In this document: positions 18,635 through 27,270 of the stretch, in pieces | Numbering within the stretch: position 1 is the first letter of the stretch | Layout of the letters: each line of letters opens with the position of its first letter | DNA from: Bosea sp. F3-2 | GTDB taxonomy: Bacteria; Pseudomonadota; Alphaproteobacteria; Rhizobiales; Beijerinckiaceae | NCBI RefSeq assembly: GCF_008253865.1 | Contig: NZ_CP042331.1 | Coordinates: forward strand, 1,612,001 to 1,676,000 | Length of the DNA stretch: 64,000 bases | Reading direction: 5' to 3' | The notes under the pieces: generated by a model | The model's input: only the letters and a program-made list of their open reading frames with translations | What the model was told of the DNA's origin: nothing | The model's database searches: none | Made by a program: the position numbers and the translations under genes

Positions 18635-20113
18635 CTAGATCCCCAGCTTCTTCTTCAGGATCTCGTTGAGCGCCTGCGGGTTGGCCTTGCCGCCCGAGGC
18701 CTTCATCGCCTGGCCGACGAACCAGCCGAGCATGGTGGGCTTGGCCTTGACCTGCTCGACCTTGTCGGGATTGGCCGCGATGATCTCGTCGACCGCCTTC
18801 TCGATGGCGCCGGTGTCGGTGACCTGCTTCATGCCGCGGGCCTCTACGATCTCGCGCGGGTCGCCGCCTTCGGTCCAGAGGATCTCGAATAGGTCCTTGG
18901 CGATCTTGCCGGAGATGACGCTCTCGCCGATCAGATCGACGAGCCCGCCGAGCTGGGCAGCCGAAACCGGCGAGGCGGTGACATCCTTGCCTTCCTTGTT
19001 GAGACGGCCGAAGAGCTCGTTGATCACCCAGTTGGCGGCGGCCTTGCCATCGCGGCCCTTGGCGACCGCCTCGAAATAGTCGGCCTGCTCGCGCTCGGCG
19101 ACGAGCACCGAAGCGTCATAGGGCGAAAGCCCGTATTCCGTGATGAAGCGCGCCTTCTTGCCGTCCGGCAGCTCCGGCAACGCGCCTTTCAGGCTTTCGA
19201 CGAAGGCATCGTCGAATTCGAGCGGCAGCAGGTCCGGATCGGGGAAATAGCGATAATCATGCGCCTCTTCCTTGGAGCGCATCGAGCGCGTCTCGCCCTT
19301 GCCGGGATCGTAGAGGCGGGTCTCCTGATCGATCGTGCCGCCATCCTCGATGATGCCGATCTGGCGGCGCGCCTCGGCCTCGACCGCCTGGCCGATGAAG
19401 CGGATCGAGTTGACGTTCTTGATCTCGCAGCGCGTGCCGAGCGCGTCACCGGGCTTGCGCACCGAGACGTTGACGTCGGCGCGCAGGTTGCCCTTCTCCA
19501 TGTCGCCGTCGCAGGTGCCGAGATAGCGCAGGATGGTGCGCAGCTTCGAGACATAGGCTTTCGCCTCCTCGGAGGAGCGCAGATCGGGCTTGGAGACGAT
19601 CTCCATCAGCGCCACGCCCGAGCGGTTGAGGTCGACGAAGCTCATCGTCGGATGCTGGTCGTGGATCGACTTGCCGGCATCCTGCTCCAGATGCAGCCGC
19701 TCGATGCCCACGGTGATCTGCTCGGTCGGCGAGAGATCGACGACGATCTCGCCCTCGCCCACGATCGGGCTCTTGTACTGGCTGATCTGGTAGCCCTGCG
19801 GCAGATCCGGGTAGAAATAGTTCTTGCGGTCGAAGACCGAGCGGTGGTTGATCTGCGCGTTGAGGCCAAGACCGGTGCGCACCGCCTGGCGGACGCATTC
19901 GGCGTTGATGACCGGCAGCATGCCGGGCATGGCGGCGTCGACGAGGCTGACATGCTCGTTCGGTTCGGCGCCGAAACCGGTCGAGGCGCCGGAGAACAGC
20001 TTGGCATTGGAGGTGACCTGGGCATGGATCTCCATGCCGATCACGACTTCCCAATCGCCAGTCGCGCCCTTGATCAGCTTCTTCGGGTCGGCGGGGCGGG
20101 CATGCACATTCAT
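18635..20113 (-). CDS. gatB: Asp-tRNA(Asn)/Glu-tRNA(Gln) amidotransferase subunit B
   Basis: Kinase and tRNA-binding subunit of GatCAB, which turns mischarged Glu-tRNA(Gln) or Asp-tRNA(Asn) into the correct amide. The 492-residue protein has the GatB core (WEVVIGMEIHAQ near 21-32, KLFSGAS near 38-44, RKNYFYPDLPQGYQISQY near 95-112). A helical middle and the YqeY-like tail that contacts tRNA follow, ending near KANPQALNEILKKKLGI. It lies apart from gatC and gatA, which are 5 kb away on the same strand beyond an RND pump operon. Confidence 0.96.
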   Translation of the reverse strand: MNVHARPADPKKLIKGATGDWEVVIGMEIHAQVTSNAKLFSGASTGFGAEPNEHVSLVDAAMPGMLPVINAECVRQAVRTGLGLNAQINHRSVFDRKNYFYPDLPQGYQISQYKSPIVGEGEIVVDLSPTEQITVGIERLHLEQDAGKSIHDQHPTMSFVDLNRSGVALMEIVSKPDLRSSEEAKAYVSKLRTILRYLGTCDGDMEKGNLRADVNVSVRKPGDALGTRCEIKNVNSIRFIGQAVEAEARRQIGIIEDGGTIDQETRLYDPGKGETRSMRSKEEAHDYRYFPDPDLLPLEFDDAFVESLKGALPELPDGKKARFITEYGLSPYDASVLVAEREQADYFEAVAKGRDGKAAANWVINELFGRLNKEGKDVTASPVSAAQLGGLVDLIGESVISGKIAKDLFEILWTEGGDPREIVEARGMKQVTDTGAIEKAVDEIIAANPDKVEQVKAKPTMLGWFVGQAMKASGGKANPQALNEILKKKLGI

Positions 20114-20130
20114 CTGTGGTCTTCCGGCTG

Positions 20131-20245
20131 CTAGAGCCGGATCCGATCAGGTTCAAACCTGATCGGTGAATCCGTCTCTAAGATGATATTAGAGAACGCG
20201 TGACCCGATCAGATTGCAACGCAATCTGATCGGCGCGTGCTCTAG
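20131..20245. repeat. Palindromic element family D, copy 1 (115 bp, CTAGAGC ends)
   Basis: Flanked by CTAGAGC and GCTCTAG and containing two hairpins: CCGATCAGGTT with its complement, and CCGATCAGATTGC with its complement around AAC. A second copy in opposite orientation is at 54178-54295 and shows paired substitutions in both stems. Confidence 0.9.
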
Positions 20246-20498
20246 GTCGCCTACGCGTTACGATGTCGGCGAGCTTGCGGCAAGCATCCGTTGCTTCGCA
20301 TGGCTGCCCTGAAACTCCGCGGCATAGTGCAGCGCCGTTGCGCTCCTGCAACCAGATGGCGGGAATATGGCTTATCTGGCGCAATATCGCATTTCTTGAC
20401 GGGTGATGGATCTTGACATTCGTCAGCCATCATCCCTTTTAGCGTCAAAGGTCGCAAAACCGGCTATGGTTGCGCCGCCTGTCATTCGGAGTTCCGTC
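20246..20498 (+). promoter_or_regulatory. Upstream region of the RND pump operon
   Basis: No gene is seen in this stretch. A TTGACA hexamer at 20413-20418 is followed 17 nt later by CTTTTA, a possible sigma-70-type promoter. An imperfect inverted repeat (GGGTGATGG / CCATCATCCC, about 20401-20437) overlaps it and could be a repressor site. No regulator gene is adjacent. Confidence 0.35.
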
Positions 20499-21653
20499 AT
20501 GTCACGCAGCCGTTTCATCGGCGTGGTGCTCACTGCCATTGCTACGTCGACCGGCCTCACCACGTTCGACGCCGCTGCCCAGGGAGCTCCGCCGGCCCCT
20601 CCGGTTCAGGTCGCGCCCCCTCTCGCCAAGCGCATCACCAACTGGGACGAGTTCACCGGCCGCTTCGAAGCGAGCGAGCAGGTCGAGATCCGTGCCCGCG
20701 TCTCCGGCTTCATCGACAGCGTGCACTTCCCAGACGGTGCGCTTGTCCAGAAGGGCGACCTGCTCTTTACCATCGATCAGCGGCCTTACAAACTGGCCGT
20801 CGACGTTGCTCGCGCCGACGTCACCCGCGCCAAGGCCCAGGTCGAGCTCTCCCAGAACGAGGTCGATCGCGCCGAGGGCCTGACCCAGAACCGCACGATC
20901 ACGGCCCGCGACGTCGACCAGCGCCGCGCCAACCTCAACAGCGCGGTCGGAACGCTGCAGGGCGCCGAGGCCAATCTCAAGAACGCCGAGCTCAACCTCG
21001 AATGGACCGAGGTGCGCGCCCCGCTCTCCGGGCGCATCTCGAACCGCCGCGTCGACCCGGGCAACCTGATCGCCGGCGGCCAGTCGGGCGCGACGCTGCT
21101 GACGACCATCGTCGCGGTCTCGCCGATCTACTTCACCTTCGATGTCTCGGAAGCCGACTTCCTGCGCTATTCCCGCATGGCCAGCCTGCGCGACGGTTCG
21201 GGCAAGGACGCCGGTGTCCCGGTCGAGGTGAAGCTGTCGGATGAAACCAAATGGGGCCGCCGCGGCAAGGTCAACTTCGTCGACAACGCCGTGAACGCGC
21301 GTTCGGCCACGATCCGCGGCCGCGCCGTGTTCGACAACAAGGACCAGTTCCTGACTCCCGGCGTGTTCGGCCGCCTGCGCTTCTTCGCCGGCGAATCCGA
21401 CGCGCTGCTCGTGCCCGATACCGTGCTCGTCTCCGACCAGGCCAACAAGATCGTGCTCACGGTCGGCCCCGAGAACAAGGTCGTGCCGAAGCGGGTCGAG
21501 CTCGGGCCGATCAGCGAGGGCTTGAGGGTGATCCGCTCCGGCCTGTCGGTCGAGGACAAGGTGATCGTCGGCGGCAATGCCAATCCGATGGTCCGTCCTG
21601 GCGTCGCCGTCACGCCGCAGCCGGGCGAGATCAAGGTCGCGACGACGAACTGA
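20499..21653 (+). CDS. RND efflux pump periplasmic adaptor (AcrA/MexE-like)
   Basis: Membrane-fusion subunit linking an inner-membrane RND pump to an outer-membrane channel. The 384-residue protein has an export signal to about residue 29 without a lipobox cysteine. A barrel-sandwich half-domain (VEIRARVSGFIDSVHFPDGALVQKGDLLFTID, about 63-94) comes next. An alpha hairpin (about 100-160), the second half-domain (TEVRAPLSGRISNR), a beta-barrel and a membrane-proximal domain complete it. The start at 20499 has GGAG 7 nt upstream; an ATG at 20466 is possible. It is followed after 118 bp by the pump gene. No outer-membrane channel gene is present in the window, so the partner is elsewhere. Confidence 0.9.
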   Translation: MSRSRFIGVVLTAIATSTGLTTFDAAAQGAPPAPPVQVAPPLAKRITNWDEFTGRFEASEQVEIRARVSGFIDSVHFPDGALVQKGDLLFTIDQRPYKLAVDVARADVTRAKAQVELSQNEVDRAEGLTQNRTITARDVDQRRANLNSAVGTLQGAEANLKNAELNLEWTEVRAPLSGRISNRRVDPGNLIAGGQSGATLLTTIVAVSPIYFTFDVSEADFLRYSRMASLRDGSGKDAGVPVEVKLSDETKWGRRGKVNFVDNAVNARSATIRGRAVFDNKDQFLTPGVFGRLRFFAGESDALLVPDTVLVSDQANKIVLTVGPENKVVPKRVELGPISEGLRVIRSGLSVEDKVIVGGNANPMVRPGVAVTPQPGEIKVATTN

Positions 21654-21771
21654 GCGCCTCCCGCGCCGGCTTTTCCCAAGGCCGGCGCACCGCTTCTCGG
21701 GCCGTGCCGACCCAACACCGAAACACGGGCGCCACCGGGCGTCCGCCCGCTTTTCCGGACAGGACGCTTCC

Positions 21772-24700
21772 ATGTTCCGCTTCGCCCATTTCTTCATCGA
21801 TCGACCGATCTTCGCCACCGTGCTTTCGGTGCTGCTGACGATCGCCGGCGCCATCGCCCAGCGCACACTGGCGATTTCCGAATACCCCGAGATCGCACCG
21901 CCGACGGTGTCGATCCGCGCCACCTATCCCGGCGCCTCGGCCGAGGTCGTCGCCGCCACGGTGGCGACGCCGATCGAGCAGCAGGTCAACGGCGTCGACG
22001 ACATGCTCTACATCACCTCGCAGTCGACCGGCGACGGCGTGGTGACGATCAACGTCGTGTTCAAGGCCGGCATCGACATCGACCAGGCCCAGGTTCTGGT
22101 GCAGAACCGCGTCTCGCAGGCCGAGCCGCGCCTGCCGCTGGAGGTGCGCCAGCTCGGCCTGCAGGTGCGCAAGGCCTCGCCCGACTTCCTGATGGTCATC
22201 AACATGATCTCGCCGGACGGGTCGCGCGACGCGCAGTACATCTCCAACTACGCCTCGCTCTACGTGAAGGACGTGCTCACCCGCGTCGATGGCGTCGGCG
22301 ACGTGCAGGTCTTCGGCGCGCGCGACTTCTCGATGCGCATCTGGCTCGACCCGGCCAAGGTTGCCGCGCGCAACCTGACGGCGGGCGACGTGGTCGCCGC
22401 GCTCAGGGCGGCGAACGTCCAGGTTGCGGCCGGCGCGCTGAACCAGCCGCCGGCGAAGTCGGACGAGGCCTTCCAGTTCTCGGTCAACACGCTCGGCCGC
22501 CTGACCGATGTCTCCGAGTTCGAGAACATCGTGGTGCGTTCCGATGCCGATGGCGGCACGATCCGCGTTCGCGACATCGCCCGCGTCGAGCTCGGCTCGC
22601 AGGACTACACCTCCAACGCCTATCTCGATAACAAGAACACCGTCGCCATGGGCGTCTTCCAGCGGCCCGGCTCCAACGCGCTGGCGACGTCGGACAAGCT
22701 GATCGCGACGATGAACGAGATGGCCAAGCAGTTCCCGCCGGGCCTCGAACACCGCATCATCTACAACCCGACCGAGTTCATCGGCGAGTCCGTCGACGCG
22801 GTGGTACACACGCTGCTCGAGGCGGTCGTGCTCGTCGTCATCGTGGTGATCCTGTTCCTGCAGACCTGGCGCGCCGCGATCATTCCCATCGTGGCCATTC
22901 CGGTCTCGTTGGTCGGCACCTTTCTGGTGATGAGCGCGGTCGGCATCTCCTTCAACACGATCTCGCTGCTGGCGCTCGTGCTCGCCATCGGCATCGTCGT
23001 CGACGACGCGATCGTGGTGGTGGAGAACGTCGAACGCTATCTGGCGGAAGGTCTTTCGCCCAAGGAAGCCGCGCACAAGACGATGGACGAGGTCGGCGGC
23101 GCGCTGCTGGCGATCGCGCTGGTGCTCTGCGCCGTGTTCATCCCGACCGCCTTCATCAGCGGTCTGCAGGGCACCTTCTATCAGCAGTTCGCGGTCACGA
23201 TCGCAGCCTCGACGGCGATCTCCTGCTTCGTCTCGCTGACGCTCTCGCCGGCGATGTCGGCGGTGCTGCTCAAGCCGCACAGGAAGCACGACGAGCACGC
23301 TCAGCATGGCTTCCTCTACAAGCTCGGCGCACCTGTCCGCTGGTTCTTCTACTACTTCAATGCCGGCTTCGACTGGCTGTCGCGGGGCTATGGGCGCGTC
23401 ACCGCACGGCTCATCCGCATCGCAGTGATCCTGCTGATCGTCTATTCCGGCCTGATCGCCGCGACGGTCTGGGACATCCGCCGGACGCCGACCGGCCTCG
23501 TGCCTCAACTCGACCGCGGCTATTTCATCGTCGCGATGCAGTTGCCGCCGGGCTCTTCGCTTCAGCGCACCGATGCCGTGCTCCGCAAGGCCAACGAGCT
23601 CCTGCTGTCGCGGCCGGGCGTGGCGCATACCGTCGCCTTCGCCGGCCTCGACGGCGCGACCTTCACAATCGCGCCCAATACCGGCGTCGCCTTCGTCACG
23701 CTCGCGCCGTTCAAGGATCGCGAGAAGGACGGCCTGACCACCGCCGGCATCCTCAACGACCTGCGCCAGCAGATGTTCACGATCCCGGAGGCTTTCACGC
23801 TCGTCATCGAGCCGCCGGCCATTCCGGGCATCGGCACGGGCGGCGGCCTCAAGGGCTATGTCCAGGATCGCAGCGGCCGCGGCCTGCCGGCGCTGGAAGG
23901 CGCGGCCTGGATCGTCGCCGGCTCGGCCGGGCAGGTCGACGGCATCCAGCAGCCCTTCACGCTGTTCTCGACCAGGACGCCGCAGATCTATGCCGATATC
24001 GACCGCACCAAGGCGGAGATGCTCGGCGTGCCGATCACGCGCATCTTCGAGACTCTGTCGACCTATATGGGCTCGGCCTATATCAACGACTTCAACCTGC
24101 TGGGCCGCACCTATCGCGTCACGGCGCAGGCTGACAATCCGTTCCGCCTGACCACGCGCGACGTCGCCAATCTCAAGACCCGCAACGCGGATGGCGAGAT
24201 GGTGCCGATCGGCTCGGTCGCCTCCTTCCATGACACGACCGGCGCCTATCGCGTGCCGCGCTACAACCTCTACCCGGCGGCCGAGGTGCAGCTTTCGATG
24301 AAGCACGGCTTCTCGACCGGCCAGGGCATCGCGGCGATCGAGAAGATCGCGGCGGAGCGACTGCCGGCGGGCTTCGGCTTCGAATGGACCGAGATCGCGC
24401 TGCAGGAGAAGCTCGCAGGCAATACGGCGATCATCGCCTTCGGGCTTGCCGTGGTGTTCGTCTTCCTGCTGTTGGCGGCGCTCTACGAGAGCTGGCTCTT
24501 GCCGCTTTCGGTCATCCTGATCGTGCCGATGTGTATCCTGGCTGCGATGTTCGGCGTGAACTACGCCAATCTGGATCGGAACATCCTCGTCGATATCGGC
24601 CTCGTGGTGCTCGTCGGCCTTGCCGCCAAGAACGCGATCCTGATCGTCGAGTTCGCCAAGCAGGCGGAGGAGGAAGGCATGCACCGCCGCGACGCGGCGA

Positions 24701-24972
24701 TCGCCGCCGCCCGCACCCGCCTGCGGCCGATCCTGATGACCTCGATGGCCTTCATCCTCGGCGTGCTGCCGCTGACGATCTCGGTCGGCGCCGGTGCCGA
24801 GATGCGCCAGGCGATGGGCATCGCGGTGTTCTCCGGCATGCTGGGCGTCACCTTCTTCGGCCTGATCTTCACGCCGGTGTTCTATGTGATGGTGCGCTGG
24901 CTGGCGGAGCTGGGTGGCAAGCGACGCAAGGTGCAGGCTGCGCGCCAAGAGCCGACGAGAGCGCATGGCTGA
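21772..24972 (+). CDS. RND efflux transporter, HAE1 family (AcrB-like)
   Basis: Proton-driven trimeric multidrug pump of the inner membrane, 1066 residues, the usual HAE1 length. FFIDRPIFATVLSVLLTIAG opens TM1. The twin aspartates for proton relay are in GIVVDDAIVVVENVERYL near 406-423 (TM4). GLAAKNAILIVEFAK near 948-962 carries the TM10 lysine, and large porter loops follow TM1 and TM7. The C-terminal tail is short and basic. A strong terminator follows. Nothing nearby reveals the substrates, although dual Asp and Lys place it among drug exporters rather than metal pumps. Confidence 0.95.
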   Translation: MFRFAHFFIDRPIFATVLSVLLTIAGAIAQRTLAISEYPEIAPPTVSIRATYPGASAEVVAATVATPIEQQVNGVDDMLYITSQSTGDGVVTINVVFKAGIDIDQAQVLVQNRVSQAEPRLPLEVRQLGLQVRKASPDFLMVINMISPDGSRDAQYISNYASLYVKDVLTRVDGVGDVQVFGARDFSMRIWLDPAKVAARNLTAGDVVAALRAANVQVAAGALNQPPAKSDEAFQFSVNTLGRLTDVSEFENIVVRSDADGGTIRVRDIARVELGSQDYTSNAYLDNKNTVAMGVFQRPGSNALATSDKLIATMNEMAKQFPPGLEHRIIYNPTEFIGESVDAVVHTLLEAVVLVVIVVILFLQTWRAAIIPIVAIPVSLVGTFLVMSAVGISFNTISLLALVLAIGIVVDDAIVVVENVERYLAEGLSPKEAAHKTMDEVGGALLAIALVLCAVFIPTAFISGLQGTFYQQFAVTIAASTAISCFVSLTLSPAMSAVLLKPHRKHDEHAQHGFLYKLGAPVRWFFYYFNAGFDWLSRGYGRVTARLIRIAVILLIVYSGLIAATVWDIRRTPTGLVPQLDRGYFIVAMQLPPGSSLQRTDAVLRKANELLLSRPGVAHTVAFAGLDGATFTIAPNTGVAFVTLAPFKDREKDGLTTAGILNDLRQQMFTIPEAFTLVIEPPAIPGIGTGGGLKGYVQDRSGRGLPALEGAAWIVAGSAGQVDGIQQPFTLFSTRTPQIYADIDRTKAEMLGVPITRIFETLSTYMGSAYINDFNLLGRTYRVTAQADNPFRLTTRDVANLKTRNADGEMVPIGSVASFHDTTGAYRVPRYNLYPAAEVQLSMKHGFSTGQGIAAIEKIAAERLPAGFGFEWTEIALQEKLAGNTAIIAFGLAVVFVFLLLAALYESWLLPLSVILIVPMCILAAMFGVNYANLDRNILVDIGLVVLVGLAAKNAILIVEFAKQAEEEGMHRRDAAIAAARTRLRPILMTSMAFILGVLPLTISVGAGAEMRQAMGIAVFSGMLGVTFFGLIFTPVFYVMVRWLAELGGKRRKVQAARQEPTRAHG

Positions 24973-25021
24973 AGGTGACGGCGGCGGCTTTCCGGCCGCC
25001 GCTGCCCCAACGGCAGATGTG

Positions 25022-25049
25022 AAAAAGGGCCGCTCGCGCGGCCCTTTTT
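25022..25049 (+). terminator. Terminator after the RND pump operon
   Basis: Perfect 12-bp arms (AAAAAGGGCCGC with its complement) around TCGC, followed by GTTTTCTC. The A-run before the stem makes it symmetrical, so it can also serve gatA arriving on the minus strand. Confidence 0.92.
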
Positions 25050-25061
25050 GTTTTCTCAAGG

Positions 25062-25138
25062 CGTCATTCTCGGGCGGAGCGAAGCGCAGACCCGAGAATC
25101 TCGATCAGGAGATGCTCGGGTCAAGCCCGAGCATGACG
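25062..25138. repeat. Palindromic element family A, copy 2
   Basis: Compact copy: CGTCATTCTCGGGC start, CCCGAGAATCTC and GAGATGCTCGGGTC in the middle, and GCCCGAGCATGACG end. It lies between the pump terminator and the gatA stop. Confidence 0.8.
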
Positions 25139-25149
25139 ACGAGAATGGC

Positions 25150-26682
25150 TCAGCCCCACCAGCGCTCCGACACCGGGAAGCGGCCGGCCGCCTGCTCGAT
25201 CACCTCGCCGAGCGAGAACAGCGTCTCCTCGTCGAAGGGGCGACCAATGAGCTGCAGGCCGAGCGGCAGGCCCTGAGCGTCGAGCCCGGCGGGCACGGCG
25301 ATACCCGGCAGGCCGGCCATGTTCACGGTCACGGTGAAGACGTCGTTGAGATACATCTCGACCGGATCGGCCGAACCCTTCTCGCCGATGCCGAAGGCCG
25401 CGGACGGCGTCGCAGGCGTCAGCACCGCATCGATGCCCTGCGCATAAACCGTCTCGAAGTCGCGCTTGATGAGGGTGCGGACCTTCTGGGCGCGCAGATA
25501 ATAGGCGTCGTAATAGCCGGCCGAGAGCACATAGGTGCCGATCATGATGCGGCGCTTGACCTCGGCGCCGAAGCCGGCGGCGCGGGTCTTCTCGTACATC
25601 TCGACGATGTCCTTGCCCTGCTTGCGCAGGCCGTAGCGGACGCCGTCGTAGCGGGCGAGGTTCGAGGAGGCCTCAGCCGGGGCGACGATGTAATAGGCCG
25701 GCAGCGCGTATTTGGTGTGCGGCAGCGAAATCTCGACGATCTCGGCGCCGGCGGCCTTGAGCCATTCGATGCCCTTCTGCCAGAGCGCGTCGATCTCGGG
25801 GTTCAGGCCCTCGAGCCGGTACTCCCTGGGAATGCCGATCTTCATGCCCTTCACCGAGCGGCCAACGGATGCCTCGTAGTCGGGCACCGGCGTATTGACC
25901 GAAGTCGTGTCCTTCTGGTCGTGGCCGGCCATGGAGCGCAGCATCACGGCGCAGTCGCGCACGCTCTTGCCGATCGGCCCGGCCTGGTCGAGCGAGGAGG
26001 CGAAGGCGACGATGCCCCAGCGCGAGCAGCGGCCATAGGTCGGCTTGATGCCGACCGTGCCGGTGAAGGCGGCGGGCTGGCGGATCGAGCCGCCGGTGTC
26101 GGTCGCGGTCGCGGCAAGGCAGAGATCGGCGGCGACGGCCGCGGCCGAACCGCCCGACGAGCCGCCCGGAACGAGATGGTTGCCCTCGACGGCCCCGCCC
26201 TGCCCGGCTCCGACATTCGAGCCCAGTCCTACGTTGGAACCTTTGCGGCGCCACGGGTTGACGACATTGCCGAAGGCCGAAGTCTCGTTCGACGAGCCCA
26301 TGGCGAATTCGTCATTGTTGAGCTTGCCGAGCATCACCGCGCCATCGCGCCAGAGCTGGCTGGAGACGGTCGACTCATAGGCCGGCACGAAATTGCCGAG
26401 GATGTTCGAGCAGGCGGTGGTGCGCACGCCCTCAGTGGCGAAGAGATCCTTGATGCCGAGCGGCAGGCCTTCGAGCGGGCGCGCCTCGCCCTTGGCGAGC
26501 TTCTCGTCGGAGGCAGCGGCCTGCTTCAGGGCCTGCTCCGGCGTCTCCAGCACATAGGCATTGAGGGCGCGCGCCTTCTCGACGGCGGCGATATGCGCCT
26601 TCGCCAATTCGGTGGCGGAGAAGGTCTTGGCTTTCAGGCCGTCGCGGGCCTCGGTCAGCGTCAGGCGGGTGAGATCGGTCAC
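25150..26682 (-). CDS. gatA: Asp-tRNA(Asn)/Glu-tRNA(Gln) amidotransferase subunit A
   Basis: Amidase subunit that frees ammonia from glutamine for GatB. The 510-residue protein carries the Ser-cis-Ser-Lys triad: Lys78 in LGIKDLF, Ser175 in PGGSSGGS, and the nucleophile Ser199 in DTGGSIRQPA. The spacing between Lys78 and Ser175 is 97 residues, against 75 in Staphylococcus aureus GatA (Lys79, Ser154, Ser178). The extra residues form a Gly/Asn/Val segment around 149-168 that contains GSNVG twice. The segment stays in frame and the triad is intact, so the enzyme should be active. It lies 85 bp after gatC, with two hairpins between. Confidence 0.96.
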   Translation of the reverse strand: MTDLTRLTLTEARDGLKAKTFSATELAKAHIAAVEKARALNAYVLETPEQALKQAAASDEKLAKGEARPLEGLPLGIKDLFATEGVRTTACSNILGNFVPAYESTVSSQLWRDGAVMLGKLNNDEFAMGSSNETSAFGNVVNPWRRKGSNVGLGSNVGAGQGGAVEGNHLVPGGSSGGSAAAVAADLCLAATATDTGGSIRQPAAFTGTVGIKPTYGRCSRWGIVAFASSLDQAGPIGKSVRDCAVMLRSMAGHDQKDTTSVNTPVPDYEASVGRSVKGMKIGIPREYRLEGLNPEIDALWQKGIEWLKAAGAEIVEISLPHTKYALPAYYIVAPAEASSNLARYDGVRYGLRKQGKDIVEMYEKTRAAGFGAEVKRRIMIGTYVLSAGYYDAYYLRAQKVRTLIKRDFETVYAQGIDAVLTPATPSAAFGIGEKGSADPVEMYLNDVFTVTVNMAGLPGIAVPAGLDAQGLPLGLQLIGRPFDEETLFSLGEVIEQAAGRFPVSERWWG

Positions 26683-26712
26683 GGGAGAATTCCGGAGTTT
26701 ATCTGGTCATAA

Positions 26713-26780
26713 AGACCCCGGATCGCGCTTCGCGCGTCCGGGGTGATCGAATAGGCGCGCCTGGCGCCTATTCGATCACC
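26713..26780 (-). terminator. Double hairpin between gatC and gatA
   Basis: On the minus strand the first hairpin has perfect 17-bp arms (26742-26758 and 26764-26780) around a 5-nt loop and includes the last codons and stop of gatC. The second (26716-26743) has CCCCGGA / TCCGGGG arms with GC-rich inner pairing and is followed by a TCTTTAT run. Together they could attenuate transcription into gatA. Confidence 0.55.
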
Positions 26781-27055
26781 TTCGGCACGATGAAATAGTT
26801 GTCCTCGGAAGCCGGGGCGTTGGCGACGATCGTGTCGGCGATTTCGCCGTCATTGACCAGGTCCTCGCGCTGTTTCATCGCCATCGGCGTCACCGAGGTC
26901 ATCGGCTCGACGCCATCCACGTTGACCTCGCCGAGCTGCTCGACGAAGCCGAGGATGGCGTTGAGCTCGCCTTGCAGCTTGGGCAGATCGGCCTCCGGCA
27001 CGGCGATGCGCGCGAGATGCGCGACGCGTTTGACGGTGGCGAGATCGACCGACAT
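26768..27055 (-). CDS. gatC: Asp-tRNA(Asn)/Glu-tRNA(Gln) amidotransferase subunit C
   Basis: Small subunit that stabilises GatA and threads between GatA and GatB, 95 residues, normal length. VDLATVKRVAHLARIAV opens the helical N-terminal domain, LNAILGFVEQLGEVNVDGVEPM lies at about 31-52, and the C-terminal strand ends in NYFIVPKVIE. It begins the gatC-gatA transcription unit on the minus strand, and its stop codon lies inside a strong inverted repeat. Confidence 0.95.
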   Translation of the reverse strand: MSVDLATVKRVAHLARIAVPEADLPKLQGELNAILGFVEQLGEVNVDGVEPMTSVTPMAMKQREDLVNDGEIADTIVANAPASEDNYFIVPKVIE

Positions 27056-27150
27056 GGCGGACTCCTGAATGGGGCGCGGCTCACGCGCCGGAAACGGTTC
27101 GCCGCGCTATAGCAGATGGCGGCGCGTAAGTAAGGGCCAAGACGAAGCGC

Positions 27151-27265
27151 GACATGGCCGGGCTTGACCCGACCTTCTCTCCATTCAGAGATTCTCGGCT
27201 CTCCGCGGAGTTCATCCTTGGGCCGATCAAAGATCGGACCCGAGGACTACGGCCGAGAATGACGG
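27151..27265. repeat. Palindromic element family A, copy 3 (diverged)
   Basis: Reads GGCCGGGCTTGACCCGA at the left and GGCCGAGAATGACGG at the right, with AGAGATTCTCGG and an inner GGGCCGATC / GATCGGACCCG hairpin. It resembles copy 1 in reverse orientation with more changes. It lies between the gatC start and a hydrolase stop. Confidence 0.65.
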
Positions 27266-27270
27266 CCAGG

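Noticed and set aside
21631..25059. 1142-codon open frame on the minus strand
   Set aside because: It lies fully antisense to the RND pump genes and reads as low-complexity Arg/His/Asp sequence.
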